Assembly (NCBI GenBank): GCA_963556145.1
Contig: OY744463.1
Span: 6,448,001-6,512,000, forward strand
Direction: 5' to 3'
Length of the DNA stretch: 64,000 nt
From: Hygrocybe punicea
Lineage: Eukaryota > Basidiomycota > Agaricomycetes > Agaricales > Hygrophoraceae
The translations under genes were made by a program, and so were the position numbers. Below the pieces are notes generated by a model. That model was given only the letters and a program-made list of their open reading frames with translations, had not been told where the DNA came from and did no database searches. Positions 32,488 to 44,528 of this stretch are shown piece after piece. The stretch's first letter is position 1. Every line of letters starts with the position of its first letter.

Positions 32488-33150
32488 ATGATTGTCATGA
32501 ATGGAACACATACGAAACACCACTCCTTACCAATTTGGATAGCGCGGATCGGCATATCAGGTGATATCCCGCTACACACCCTCTTTTTCTGGAACTTTGA
32601 TCCCCGATCATACATACGAATCCACGAGGCAACCAAGACCCTGGTACATGGACCGATCAATGGAAACTCCGACACGATGCTGACAATGAGGCATGGTAAT
32701 TACCGAAGACGGAAAACTTCTTTAAACCACCCACCTGTCGTCACCCTGGCCAACCTCTGCCCTCCAGGCCATCCCTACCCGTGGCCTGCCCGTCGCTGGT
32801 GGCAGTGTGATCTTGCCTGGTTCCCTCTCAACCGACCTGACGACTGGGTCGACTACATCAGCTGGAACGATCCTCGCATTCCACACCTCATCTTCCTTCC
32901 ACGATCCGTGACACCGGTCCTTGACGAATTACACCGTCTCCTGGGTGGTCTACGGATCACTGAGCAAAGAAATCGTCGAAGCCAATTCCTCCTCCAGCGT
33001 CTCCAATACATTTTGGACGAGGAACTTCCTCATCATCGATTTGTTGTTCGCATCCCCGCTCCTCGTCTTGCACCCGTACCCCAGAATCATCGTGACACAC
33101 GTATCGTCCAGCATCCTCGACACCGTCCCCACCGTCGACATCGACGATGA
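32488..33150 (+). CDS. LTR-element ORF1, unknown function (array unit 1)
   Basis: 220 codons. It begins MIVMNGTHTKHHSLPIWIAR and includes FFWNFDPRSYIRIHEATKT, RPDDWVDYISWNDPRIPHL and a helical, Leu-rich stretch (SVTPVLDELHRLLGGL; FLLQRLQYILDEELP). It then has FVVRIPAPRLAPVPQNH and a His/Arg-rich tail ending RHRPHRRHRR. The stop is within ATGA shared with ORF2. The same protein, with many conservative replacements, is recognisable in copy B, so it was under coding constraint. It does not resemble gag, protease, reverse transcriptase, integrase or chromodomain. The basic tail suggests nucleic-acid binding; this is inference. Confidence 0.6.
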   Translation: MIVMNGTHTKHHSLPIWIARIGISGDIPLHTLFFWNFDPRSYIRIHEATKTLVHGPINGNSDTMLTMRHGNYRRRKTSLNHPPVVTLANLCPPGHPYPWPARRWWQCDLAWFPLNRPDDWVDYISWNDPRIPHLIFLPRSVTPVLDELHRLLGGLRITEQRNRRSQFLLQRLQYILDEELPHHRFVVRIPAPRLAPVPQNHRDTRIVQHPRHRPHRRHRR

Positions 33151-33638
33151 GTCTCGACGTACCCTTTATCTTCGATGATCTGGACAATGAGCTATATTTT
33201 GGTGCAGTGAATATTTGCGGTGAAGAACATCCGACTCCCCCCATTGATGACTTTGATGCGTACATGGACAGTCTCACTGATCTCCCGACACCCCCTCGAA
33301 AAGTAACCCACCGACTGCACATAGAGATGGATGATGAATACCGAGCATGGTTGTATTCTCCACCTCTTGTCTCGCTCCAAACCCAGTCACGTCGCCGCTC
33401 TCCACTTCTTCCCCAATCCCAGAAAAAGAAACTCGACCGTGCACACCGTTCTGACGGCCATAACATGCAGAACAAACGCTCGAGACATGGGACCAAAGAA
33501 CCTGATTATCATCGTCATGCTTTATTTCATGCAATGCATGAGCGTATGGTGAAGGGGAAGGAGAATGACATCCATGGATTGGATTGGAGATTGATGTTGT
33601 TTGTGAAAGGATACACCCCCGTCATGTATGATTCATAG
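33147..33638 (+). CDS. LTR-element ORF2, unknown function (array unit 1)
   Basis: 163 codons, starting at the ATGA overlap with ORF1, compatible with coupled re-initiation. It has an acidic N-terminal half, a basic central segment and the C-terminus LMLFVKGYTPVMYDS. The protein differs from the copy B version at only three residues I can count. No recognised family. Confidence 0.6.
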   Translation: MSLDVPFIFDDLDNELYFGAVNICGEEHPTPPIDDFDAYMDSLTDLPTPPRKVTHRLHIEMDDEYRAWLYSPPLVSLQTQSRRRSPLLPQSQKKKLDRAHRSDGHNMQNKRSRHGTKEPDYHRHALFHAMHERMVKGKENDIHGLDWRLMLFVKGYTPVMYDS

Positions 33639-33780
33639 AATGGACTTTCCCCTGTATGCAAACAACCTCGACATTATTTACACCAACGAAAACACCCAGA
33701 AGAAGAAACAGAATACCCAGAAACAGAAGAGAAGAAACAGAAATGGAATGGACAGATGGAACATGACCATAGAGAAACAT

Positions 33781-33900
33781 GTAGCAGGTTCTCTCACCAG
33801 CTATAAAAATAAGAGACGAAGTAGCAGGTTCTCTCACCGGCTATACAAATAAGAGATGAAACAGCAGGTTCTCTCACCAGCTATATAAGTAAGAGATGAA
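33781..33900 (+). repeat. Three 40-bp tandem repeats (array unit 1)
   Basis: Unit with agcaggttctctcaccagct as core, three copies, 140 bp after ORF2. Also at 38279-38398 and in copy B. Confidence 0.9.
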
Positions 33901-34774
33901 TATCCGAAATGATATAAAATCTACGATCCCCAGACGCATGCATGATCGCTATAAGCCGTAGAACAAACCTTGATGTCTATGGACACCAAAACCGAACCAG
34001 AAGGATACTGGTTATCAAACCAATGACCTCCAATCCCATGTGGAAAGGAACCCGATGTGCTGCTGACCAGTAATGCAGTAAATGCACCAGAAAAAGAAAC
34101 GATGAAGAATGAATCCCCATCCGAAATCCTTTGCCAATGTATAACTTGGAACTGGCAACTCTTTCACCTTCCTTATCCCGAATTCCCAAACATCTTCTGA
34201 CCGACACCAGACCCTGTTGCATTCATGGAATATGAAGAAATCTCGCACACCATTTGAGTGTAGGAAATCCACGATCAGTCAACAACACCGATATCTGAAA
34301 CGATATAAATCTATGCCCATTCAAATGTCCGTAATGACTATAAACTTCTGACACCCAGAACTCTCTGACATCCAGAACTCCCTCATCCCAAAAAATGCCG
34401 ACCACCTAATTCTCTTTGAACCGAAAACCCTGAATGAACACCTGGACCCCGACAACCTTTACCTCCTTTCAACCCGACACCCTTGACGACTTAATAACGA
34501 AATAACAATGATCTCTGAATATCCACAATGACAAAAAACAATTGGACGAACCCGGATATATTTCTTTTGAAACCCTTGTAACTCAGTAACGTCTTCATGA
34601 TTCAATGACCTTTGGACTGACATTTTTTCCTTCTTCATGTCTTTGATTTCTTGCCGACCTTGATCATGTCGTTAAACTGTCTGTTCTTTCCTTGTATTTT
34701 TTTCCTTGTTCTTTGTTTCCCTTGTTCTTTGTTCTTCCGGTTAATCGGGACGATTCCCCTTGTTCCGGGGGTAT

Positions 34775-36209
34775 TGTTACATTTTTCAACTCCGCAACTC
34801 CGATTCCGACTCCACTACCCACGATGACGATTCCACTTTACCATACCTTCCTTTTTCATTCCCCTTTACCTTTTGTCTTCTTTTGGACATCCTTGTATTT
34901 TCTTGTCCTTGTTCTCTTTTCTTCTAGAACAATCCAGGCCGACCATGGACACATCCCCATGTTACCTTGCTGTACCCGAATAGTCTCCTTGCCGACGGAC
35001 ATCATTGCTATTGTCTTTTCCCTCAACGTAATTGACAATTGCCATTCCCGGATATTTGGTTTCCATATTCGTACCCTGTGCCCACCATTATCCTCCCTGA
35101 CGATCCGACGACATTCCTCACCTGCATGCGAACTCTGAACAATCCCCGATCACAAGACATTTCACTGTTCTCTCTAATCCGACCATCGCCGGAGCATACT
35201 CTTTTGGACTTCGACCACAGACCATACGACTTCCCAAACAGTGAACCAACCCCTATCGTATATTGTTCGCACGACACCGCTTCAATGCAGTACCCGATGA
35301 CTTGTTCCCACAGCTTGTCACTCATGCCATGACTCGAAACCTGGACCCACATTCATTTATCCTTTTCCATCTTTCATCTTGATACCTCCCACACTCGTTT
35401 ACAATGATACCCTTTCTTGGACGAATACCGACATCAGGTGGATTGCATTGTTCCACAGACAGGACAAGACATTGCTCCTCGATACGTCATCGACATAGAC
35501 ATCATCATCCGGTACAGCTTATGCTGTTCACATGTCTGACCTCGACTATCCCACCATCCTAGTTGGTTTTCCCTCCATACATTCCTTTGTTTTCCTTTAT
35601 ATCGACCTTTCGCTATGTCCCCGCTACCTCAAGACACTCTCATCACCAATCCTACACTGGACGATACCCATCTTCGACCCGACCGTGCAATGCACTTGCC
35701 AGACTGCGCACTTGCCTGTTACAGCAAGTGTAGACCCCGAATAGGCAATTCTGCACATCACATGATCCGATGACAAATCATCCGAGTCATCCGGACCCCC
35801 TCTATTCCTCAATGACACCTGGGCCTCCAGTTGGATCGCGAGAACATCGACATGAGGACGCCTCATGTCCGCCTCATGGTGAAAACATGGTGTAGTTGGA
35901 CATGTTGTAGCTTCATGGTTGTATTTCTATTTACCTCCCCTCAAGACCAGTCACTATATATACTGTTCTTGTTGTTGGTTCAGACTTTTTCTTCTTTTCC
36001 TTTCCTTACGTTTAGTCTGGTTCTTGGGGCAGACTCATCTTGTTTTGGGTAACCCCCATGGCTCGCAATGACACTAGACCTTGACCCCCCCTGTTAGCAG
36101 TGTTGTCTTAGCTGTAAGCAACAATGAAAGCTGCTGTTCTCCCCTCTGGAAGCCGATCCCCTGTTAAGTTGATTGTTGCCGGAGCCCGCTGCAGAAGCGA
36201 TCCGTAACA
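34775..36209 (+). repeat. LTR 2 of the array
   Basis: 1435 bp, shared between the two tandem units. Its primer-binding-site equivalent is 36212-36222. Confidence 0.9.
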
Positions 36210-36985
36210 AAAGACTAAACGTTTCCCAACTCCCCCGACAATCAACTTTCGACATGAACCAATGGACCCCTCCTCTCTCCCTCGTCCTCCCCTACACCCT
36301 CTCCCTCTCCTCCTCCTCTCGACTTTATTCATCCCTCAACCCTGACCCCACACGAATGGACGAACGAACGATGCTAGCCTGCTACTGACACAGACCTGAA
36401 ATCTGTTGATGTACACTAGCCACCCGGACCCCTGAACGAATGTTGAATACTCCGAATGGTCAACCTCAAGACTGCCGCCCTGCGAATTATTTATGGTTTA
36501 TCCATAATAATTGCTCAAGCCCAACCTGGAACCCAAATCGAAATAAACCCCTGACTAACGTCACCACTGTCATTCCGCTACTTCGATATGATAATTACGA
36601 CATGAAGTGACGCAATGGACAAGACTTCTCATTGCCCCCAGATGCAGAAGGATACTGCTAGACAAACCAATCGCCTTAGGTATCCCACCTTCATGAATCA
36701 AATATGTTTTGGTTGTACCAGACATATTATGACTCCCTCTCCCTGGACGAACTGAAAATCACCGAACCCTTCAAGCCGCCTTCCTACCCTTCCTTCCACC
36801 TCCTCCCTCCCATCTCCTCACCAAATGCAGAAAGCCCAGAGAAAGCCAGTACGCATAAGAAACCCTGATTCCTGAAATGACCTGTACATGTGACAAAGAG
36901 AAGTGGTTGATCTTAGTAGTCTGTTGGAACAGATGAAAGGGGACCCTCTTTGTTTGACATGGATGAATGAACGACCAAGATTATA

Positions 36986-37648
36986 ATGATTGTCATGAAT
37001 GGAACACATACGAAACACCACTCCTTACCAATTTGGATAGCGCGGATCGGCATATCAGGTGATATCCCGCTACACACCCTCTTTTTCTGGAACTTTGATC
37101 CCCGATCATACATACGAATCCACGAGGCAACCAAGACCCTGGTACATGGACCGATCAATGGAAACTCCGACACGATGCTGACAATGAGGCATGGTAATTA
37201 CCGAAGACGGAAAACTTCTTTAAACCACCCACCTGTCGTCACCCTGGCCAACCTCTGCCCTCCAGGCCATCCCTACCCGTGGCCTGCCCGTCGCTGGTGG
37301 CAGTGTGATCTTGCCTGGTTCCCTCTCAACCGACCTGACGACTGGGTCGACTACATCAGCTGGAACGATCCTCGCATTCCACACCTCGTCTTCCTTCCAC
37401 GATCCGTGACACCGGTCCTTGACGAATTACACCGTCTCCTGGGTGGTCTACGGATCACTGAGCAAAGAAATCGTCGAAGCCAATTCCTCCTCCAGCGTCT
37501 CCAATACATTTTGGACGAGGAACTTCCTCATCATCGATTTGTTGTTCGCATCCCCGCTCCTCGTCTTGCACCCGTACCCCAGAATCATCGTGACACACGT
37601 ATCGTCCAGCATCCTCGACACCGTCCCCACCGTCGACATCGACGATGA
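36986..37648 (+). CDS. LTR-element ORF1, unknown function (array unit 2)
   Basis: Same as 32488-33150 except for one Ile/Val-type difference (PHLV for PHLI) that I can see. Confidence 0.6.
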   Translation: MIVMNGTHTKHHSLPIWIARIGISGDIPLHTLFFWNFDPRSYIRIHEATKTLVHGPINGNSDTMLTMRHGNYRRRKTSLNHPPVVTLANLCPPGHPYPWPARRWWQCDLAWFPLNRPDDWVDYISWNDPRIPHLVFLPRSVTPVLDELHRLLGGLRITEQRNRRSQFLLQRLQYILDEELPHHRFVVRIPAPRLAPVPQNHRDTRIVQHPRHRPHRRHRR

Positions 37649-38136
37649 GTCTCGACGTACCCTTTATCTTCGATGATCTGGACAATGAGCTATATTTTGG
37701 TGCAGTGAATATTTGCGGTGAAGAACATCCGACTCCCCCCATTGATGACTTTGATGCGTACATGGACAGTCTCACTGATCTCCCGACACCCCCTCGAAAA
37801 GTAACCCACCGACTGCACATAGAGATGGATGATGAATACCGAGCATGGTTGTATTCTCCACCTCTTGTCTCGCTCCAAACCCAGTCACGTCGCCGCTCTC
37901 CACTTCTTCCCCAATCCCAGAAAAAGAAACTCGACCGTGCACACCGTTCTGACGGCCATAACATGCAGAACAAACGCTCGAGACATGGGACCAAAGAACC
38001 TGATTATCATCGTCATGCTTTATTTCATGCAATGCATGAGCGTATGGTGAAGGGGAAGGAGAATGACATCCATGGATTGGATTGGAGATTGATGTTGTTT
38101 GTGAAAGGATACACCCCCGTCATGTATGATTCATAG
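37645..38136 (+). CDS. LTR-element ORF2, unknown function (array unit 2)
   Basis: The translation is identical to that of 33147-33638; again overlaps ORF1 by ATGA. Confidence 0.6.
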   Translation: MSLDVPFIFDDLDNELYFGAVNICGEEHPTPPIDDFDAYMDSLTDLPTPPRKVTHRLHIEMDDEYRAWLYSPPLVSLQTQSRRRSPLLPQSQKKKLDRAHRSDGHNMQNKRSRHGTKEPDYHRHALFHAMHERMVKGKENDIHGLDWRLMLFVKGYTPVMYDS

Positions 38137-38278
38137 AATGGACTTTCCCCTGTATGCAAACAACCTCGACATTATTTACACCAACGAAAACACCCAGAAG
38201 AAGAAACAGAATACCCAGAAACAGAAGAGAAGAAACAGAAATGGAATGGACAGATGGAACATGACCATAGAGAAACAT

Positions 38279-38398
38279 GTAGCAGGTTCTCTCACCAGCT
38301 ATAAAAATAAGAGACGAAGTAGCAGGTTCTCTCACCGGCTATACAAATAAGAGATGAAACAGCAGGTTCTCTCACCAGCTATATAAGTAAGAGATGAA
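38279..38398 (+). repeat. Three 40-bp tandem repeats (array unit 2)
   Basis: Exact equivalent of 33781-33900. Confidence 0.9.
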
Positions 38399-39272
38399 TA
38401 TCCGAAATGATATAAAATCTACGATCCCCAGACGCATGCATGATCGCTATAAGCCGTAGAACAAACCTTGATGTCTATGGACACCAAAACCGAACCAGAA
38501 GGATACTGGTTATCAAACCAATGACCTCCAATCCCATGTGGAAAGGAACCCGATGTGCTGCTGACCAGTAATGCAGTAAATGCACCAGAAAAAGAAACGA
38601 TGAAGAATGAATCCCCATCCGAAATCCTTTGCCAATGTATAACTTGGAACTGGCAACTCTTTCACCTTCCTTATCCCGAATTCCCAAACATCTTCTGACC
38701 GACACCAGACCCTGTTGCATTCATGGAATATGAAGAAATCTCGCACACCATTTGAGTGTAGGAAATCCACGATCAGTCAACAACACCGATATCTGAAACG
38801 ATATAAATCTATGCCCATTCAAATGTCCGTAATGACTATAAACTTCTGACACCCAGAACTCTCTGACATCCAGAACTCCCTCATCCCAAAAAATGCCGAC
38901 CACCTAATTCTCTTTGAACCGAAAACCCTGAATGAACACCTGGACCCCGACAACCTTTACCTCCTTTCAACCCGACACCCTTGACGACTTAATAACGAAA
39001 TAACAATGATCTCTGAATATCCACAATGACAAAAAACAATTGGACGAACCCGGATATATTTCTTTTGAAACCCTTGTAACTCAGTAACGTCTTCATGATT
39101 CAATGACCTTTGGACTGACATTTTTTCCTTCTTCATGTCTTTGATTTCTTGCCGACCTTGATCATGTCGTTAAACTGTCTGTTCTTTCCTTGTATTTTTT
39201 TCCTTGTTCTTTGTTTCCCTTGTTCTTTGTTCTTCCGGTTAATCGGGACGATTCCCCTTGTTCCGGGGGTAT

Positions 39273-40707
39273 TGTTACATTTTTCAACTCCGCAACTCCG
39301 ATTCCGACTCCACTACCCACGATGACGATTCCACTTTACCATACCTTCCTTTTTCATTCCCCTTTACCTTTTGTCTTCTTTTGGACATCCTTGTATTTTC
39401 TTGTCCTTGTTCTCTTTTCTTCTAGAACAATCCAGGCCGACCATGGACACATCCCCATGTTACCTTGCTGTACCCGAATAGTCTCCTTGCCGACGGACAT
39501 CATTGCTATTGTCTTTTCCCTCAACGTAATTGACAATTGCCATTCCCGGATATTTGGTTTCCATATTCGTACCCTGTGCCCACCATTATCCTCCCTGACG
39601 ATCCGACGACATTCCTCACCTGCATGCGAACTCTGAACAATCCCCGATCACAAGACATTTCACTGTTCTCTCTAATCCGACCATCGCCGGAGCATACTCT
39701 TTTGGACTTCGACCACAGACCATACGACTTCCCAAACAGTGAACCAACCCCTATCGTATATTGTTCGCACGACACCGCTTCAATGCAGTACCCGATGACT
39801 TGTTCCCACAGCTTGTCACTCATGCCATGACTCGAAACCTGGACCCACATTCATTTATCCTTTTCCATCTTTCATCTTGATACCTCCCACACTCGTTTAC
39901 AATGATACCCTTTCTTGGACGAATACCGACATCAGGTGGATTGCATTGTTCCACAGACAGGACAAGACATTGCTCCTCGATACGTCATCGACATAGACAT
40001 CATCATCCGGTACAGCTTATGCTGTTCACATGTCTGACCTCGACTATCCCACCATCCTAGTTGGTTTTCCCTCCATACATTCCTTTGTTTTCCTTTATAT
40101 CGACCTTTCGCTATGTCCCCGCTACCTCAAGACACTCTCATCACCAATCCTACACTGGACGATACCCATCTTCGACCCGACCGTGCAATGCACTTGCCAG
40201 ACTGCGCACTTGCCTGTTACAGCAAGTGTAGACCCCGAATAGGCAATTCTGCACATCACATGATCCGATGACAAATCATCCGAGTCATCCGGACCCCCTC
40301 TATTCCTCAATGACACCTGGGCCTCCAGTTGGATCGCGAGAACATCGACATGAGGACGCCTCATGTCCGCCTCATGGTGAAAACATGGTGTAGTTGGACA
40401 TGTTGTAGCTTCATGGTTGTATTTCTATTTACCTCCCCTCAAGACCAGTCACTATATATACTGTTCTTGTTGTTGGTTCAGACTTTTTCTTCTTTTCCTT
40501 TCCTTACGTTTAGTCTGGTTCTTGGGGCAGACTCATCTTGTTTTGGGTAACCCCCACGGCTCGCAATGACACTAGACCTTGACCCCCCCTGTTAGCAGTG
40601 TTGTCTTAGCTGTAAGCAACAATGAAAGCTGCTGTTCTCCCCTCTGGAAGCCGATCCCCTGTTAAGTTGATTGTTGCCGGAGCCCGCTGCAGAAGCGATC
40701 CGTAACA
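39273..40707 (+). repeat. LTR 3 of the array (3' LTR)
   Basis: 1435 bp; ends CCGTAACA followed by the target-site duplication gcaag. Confidence 0.9.
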
Positions 40708-40712
40708 GCAAG

Positions 40713-41735
40713 ATAATGCCGATACTAGTATGGATGAGAATACGGAGCAGAGATTTGAAAGCTGATAGGAATTCGAACCCATGGTAGACCTGTGTTGATC
40801 ATTACATGAGCTGTATTGGCGGCCGGAGCAATCAAATTTGTCATTATATGACTGGTCAAGCTGGTCAATGGGGGTGTATGCCATTATGTGGCCCACCACA
40901 GAGATACAGCCGATGCATGCCACAACATAAGAATCTGAATGAGGGCCTGGGACATTTGAACTGTTTGTGACTTCACAACACACACAGAACGGTGGTGAAT
41001 ATCATTCACAAGAGCAGCAACATTACACAACCTGATGCTGCCTTGTGATACCACCTCCACCCCATACAGTGGCATGTTGCCATGCAGAGTTATGTTGGGA
41101 ATATCATGGAAGCAATGGACAATGTCACCACTTTGAACTTCTGCCGATGTACTTTGTAGAATTGTCTCAGGGCCAGTCTGCTCAGTGACAACCAGCTTCT
41201 GTTGCCAAAAGTTGTCATGCTGGTAGTGAACAAGGTTATGGCCCTCGAGCACCATGAGTTCAAAGTTGCCAGCTCAGAAGGCAACTTCTCTGGTCCAAAC
41301 TTGCAAATATTTTAATTTCAGCTTTGTCATCCATATTGCCAGCCAGCCCCAAATTGCTCTGTATAATTGAACCAGGGCCTGTTGCCTTTGTGCTAGACTT
41401 GCAGTCCATTATCCAAAAATAGTGAGCATTTTGTTGGAAATATTCCACTTAGCTACTACTATATAAGGCAAGGTGCGGTAAATAAAATATTTTTGAGTCC
41501 TGAGTCCTGAAGGGTCAGATCTGCAGAAACCTTCAAGGGGGCGTTACAGACCATCTTCCGCGACGACGACCTTTGTCATCAATGGACTTCGGGAATTCGG
41601 CGAAAAAAAGGTCAACGCTAGCATCCTCTTATACGTTCATCCGGTTACGCGAAACATCGGAAGGATCATGGAGCCCTTACAGGTGTTACACCTATTTCAT
41701 TTCCAGCAACCTCTACCCTTCGACTTCACTTCCAA
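40713..41735. other. Frame remnant, TE-like minus-strand relic and P450 upstream region
   Basis: 40713-40771 completes the frame interrupted at 30276. On the minus strand, 41255-40884 stays open (EGHNLVHYQHDNFWQQKLVV ... DIVHCFHDIPNITLHGNMPL) and looks like the C-terminal part of a transposon-associated protein, but I cannot name the family. About 41460-41735 is the upstream region of the P450 gene, with a tataa near 41461. Confidence 0.4.
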
Positions 41736-43969
41736 ATGGTCAACTTCCCGACCTTGATTATCGTCGTTTTCCTTCTCATCTTCGTCGTCGTCCTCTACGG
41801 CGCACTGAGCCCTTCCCTCAACGACCTCCCCCTTCCGCCCGGTCCCCCGCGTCATTGGCTCATTGGGAACAGTATTCCCTCAGAATTGTACCCGTTCTCC
41901 TGCCGCCCTCAGCGCATCCCTAATCCACTTTTCTAGCCCATACAGAAAATTCGAACAATGGACACAAGAGTATGGTCCCGTCTTCTCCCTAAGGCAAGGC
42001 TCCCATATCCTCGTTGTCATAGGTCGCCACCAGGTCGGTAGCCTTTCTTGCCAAACTCGTCTTAAGTAATGTCCGTGCACAGGCCGCCCTTGACATCATG
42101 GAGAAAGAAGGCGCAGCCCTTGTCGACAGACCCCGTAACATCTCCGCTGGCGAGGTTCTCTCGGGCGGTATGCGTGTCTTGCTCACTCGCCACGGTGACA
42201 GGTTCAGGAAAATGAGGCGGTCTGTCTTGGCGTCCTTTCCTCTTTCTTTGTTGTCGTGACCCTAAATCATTATTAGCGCCCTCCATTCGCATCTGCAAGT
42301 CAAGGCTGTAGAGGGTTATGAGCCAGTACAAGCCCGCGCCGCAAAAACCCTCGTATCCGACATTCTCAACGACCCCTCGCACCATCAAGACCACGCCAAG
42401 CGGTGCCGCTTTCTCCCTCCTTTCATCCACATTCACTTTTGCTCACGTACCCTCTGCAGCTTCGCCGCAAGCGTCATAATGACTCTCGCATACGGCAAGA
42501 CGACACCCACGTCCTATTCCGACCCTGAGGTACAGCAGGTTAACAAGTGTCTCACCACCATGGGGAACATGGTCAAGCCTGGTGCCTATCTCGTCGACAC
42601 ATATCCAATACTGCAGTACGTATCGACATTCCTAGCGTCTCACCGAGGTACATGATGTTGAGAAATATGCCCACTTTTCCTACAGATATGTCCCAGGATA
42701 CCTGACCCAGGTACGCAAGTGGCATCAGGAGGAGTTATCGCTCTTCAGGGGACAATTGGACGGCGTCCGTGACAGGATGGTGCGTGCTTTCCCATCGTCC
42801 TCCCAACCCACTTGCACATGACTTAACTCAACTCCACTCTGCTTCAGGCGAATGGTCATGTCCAGCCATGCTTTGCCAAATACGTCATCGAGCGACAGTC
42901 CGAATACGACCTCTCCGGCGACGAGTCGGCGTATCTCGTCGGGTCCATGTTTGGTGCAGGATCAGACACCGTGCGCATAACTATTCCCCCACTCTCTCAC
43001 TCTTACATACATTACGCAGACGGCGTCCGCCATCAGCATCATCATCCTCGCCGCGGCGTGTTTCCCGGAGGCACAGGCCAAGGTACAGGAAGAGCTTGAT
43101 ATCATCGTTGGCAAGGACCGAGGTACGCTCATTCACTTTAAGATTCCATACCATGTATGTTTCTTATGTTCCATCTAGCGCCAACGTTTGGCGACCAGAG
43201 CATGCTACCACAGGTGACTGCTTTCGTACTTGAGTCATACAGGTGGAGACCTGTCAGCGCGGGTGGTGTGTTTCCATCGTCATCACGCTTGGTGAACCAC
43301 ATGAACTTGATTGCCTGATCGCACGCAGGATTTCCCCACCGAGCGATGAAGGACATCATCTGGGTATGTTGGTCACTTTGGTTGTATTCTTTGGATAATA
43401 ACAACTACATTTTTACAACCAGAAAAACTACAAGATCCCAGAAGGCGCAACTGTCATTGGAAATATCTGGTGGGTACCACGAGCCTTTCGCTATTCCTTA
43501 CTTTGTTCACACATACCATCAGGTCCATTGGGCGAGACCCTGATATCTACCCGAATCCCGAGCATTTTGACCCACAGCGGTGGCTTGACGAAGACGGGCG
43601 CCTGCGGCAGGACATCAGATTCCCGAACTGGGGATTCGGAAGACGGTGAGTCTTGTCCGTTGCCTCTACACACGCTTATTCAACTTGTTTATATTTATAG
43701 AGTCTGTCCCGGGCAACATGTAGCAAATCGGTACGCCATGTCTTCAATTCATTGCCAAGTGTCTTGTTCTCACACGGGTTGCCAGGTCGGTGTTCATCAA
43801 CACGGCGATGCTGCTTTGGGCGTTTGCGATAACACCGGATCAGTCCGCGTCGCCAATTGACGTGCTGGCGTTCACACAATCTGCCAACACGCACCCGCTG
43901 CCGTTTTCGGTACATTTTTCGCAGAGGGTCGAAAGATTGTGGGAGGGGCTGAATGTGGATTCAGAGTGA
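41736..43969 (+). CDS. Cytochrome P450 monooxygenase 1
   Basis: Multi-exon gene (about a dozen short introns). An N-terminal membrane anchor (MVNFPTLIIVVFLLIFVVVL) and the proline hinge LPLPPGPPRHW are followed by PYRKFEQWTQEYGPVFSLRQ. The I helix reads FGAGSDTTASAIS, the ExxR helix ESYRWRP, then PNPEHFDPQRW. The heme loop is FGFGRRVCPGQH with the axial Cys. It ends at 43969 after RVERLWEGLNVDSE. All hallmark motifs are intact, so it is probably functional, an ER-anchored oxidoreductase needing a CPR partner. Substrate and CYP family are unassigned; the sequence style is that of the large basidiomycete families annotated as O-methylsterigmatocystin oxidoreductase-like. Confidence 0.88.
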
Positions 43970-44528
43970 TGGACGGTATTGATTGGGACTAGTAACGCCA
44001 GTGTTTATATATATATGGACAGGACTAAGGGTATTTTGTCCACTGCATACGTATGTACTATATTACGGTCGAAGTCAACAAAGTTAACAAAAGAGTTTTA
44101 GACAGGGTTATTATGCATATATGTAGTCCAAGTCAAGCCATGAGTACTGCTTTCTTCGCTCTCGCGCTATCTTATTGTAATAACAGAAGTCCCATGCCGA
44201 GACGTCGTGAACCATCAACGACCTACTACGTGATGTGTCCAATTCAAATTCAAATTTGCGGGGTGATAAAATGTCGGGTATAGAAGTCGGAGCCTTAAAC
44301 ATAGCCGGGGCCGATTGTGCCGAGGTCTCAACCGAGACTGCGGAGCTCAAATTATTTCTGTATCTGGAGGCAATAGGTATCTTCGTGCTTAACGTCATTT
44401 ATTATCCTGGCTCCCAAAGCTATGCCCAACCTAGCGGCTCAGGGCTATCAACTACAGGTTCCGCATGTATTAGCGAGGGAGGGTTTCTTAAAGTCCCCAG
44501 CGTCGACCGTCGAACAAGCCCTTTGTTG
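43970..44528. other. Region between the two P450 genes
   Basis: 559 bp. An in-frame extension of the second P450 runs back to 44235 but lacks family similarity. Probably the 3' end of one gene and the promoter of the next. Confidence 0.4.

Larger units (their letters stand above)
30277..40707 (+). mobile_element. Three-LTR tandem array of a non-autonomous LTR retrotransposon (copy A)
   Basis: LTR 30277-31711, internal 31712-34774, LTR 34775-36209, internal 36210-39272, LTR 39273-40707. Each LTR is 1435 bp (TGTTACAT...CCGTAACA, hexamer inverted ends) and each internal region 3063 bp, so the period is exactly 4498 bp. The target-site duplication gcaag (30272-30276, 40708-40712) brackets the whole array. 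I see only isolated differences between units (for example 32889/37387 and the C at about 40557). That points to a recent single insertion followed by unequal LTR recombination, or to an assembly effect. No pol genes are present. Confidence 0.9.

Noticed and set aside
33781..33900. Regular 40-bp repeats resembling a CRISPR array
   Set aside because: The units are contiguous without unique spacers, occur in every copy of an LTR element, and the genome is eukaryotic.
40750..40800. tRNA-like box gggttcgaattc on the minus strand
   Set aside because: The flanking bases do not form a T-arm or acceptor stem and no A box is found at the right distance.
44235..44528. Upstream in-frame extension of the second P450
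   Set aside because: The extension has no P450 similarity, and the typical hydrophobic anchor begins at the ATG at 44529.
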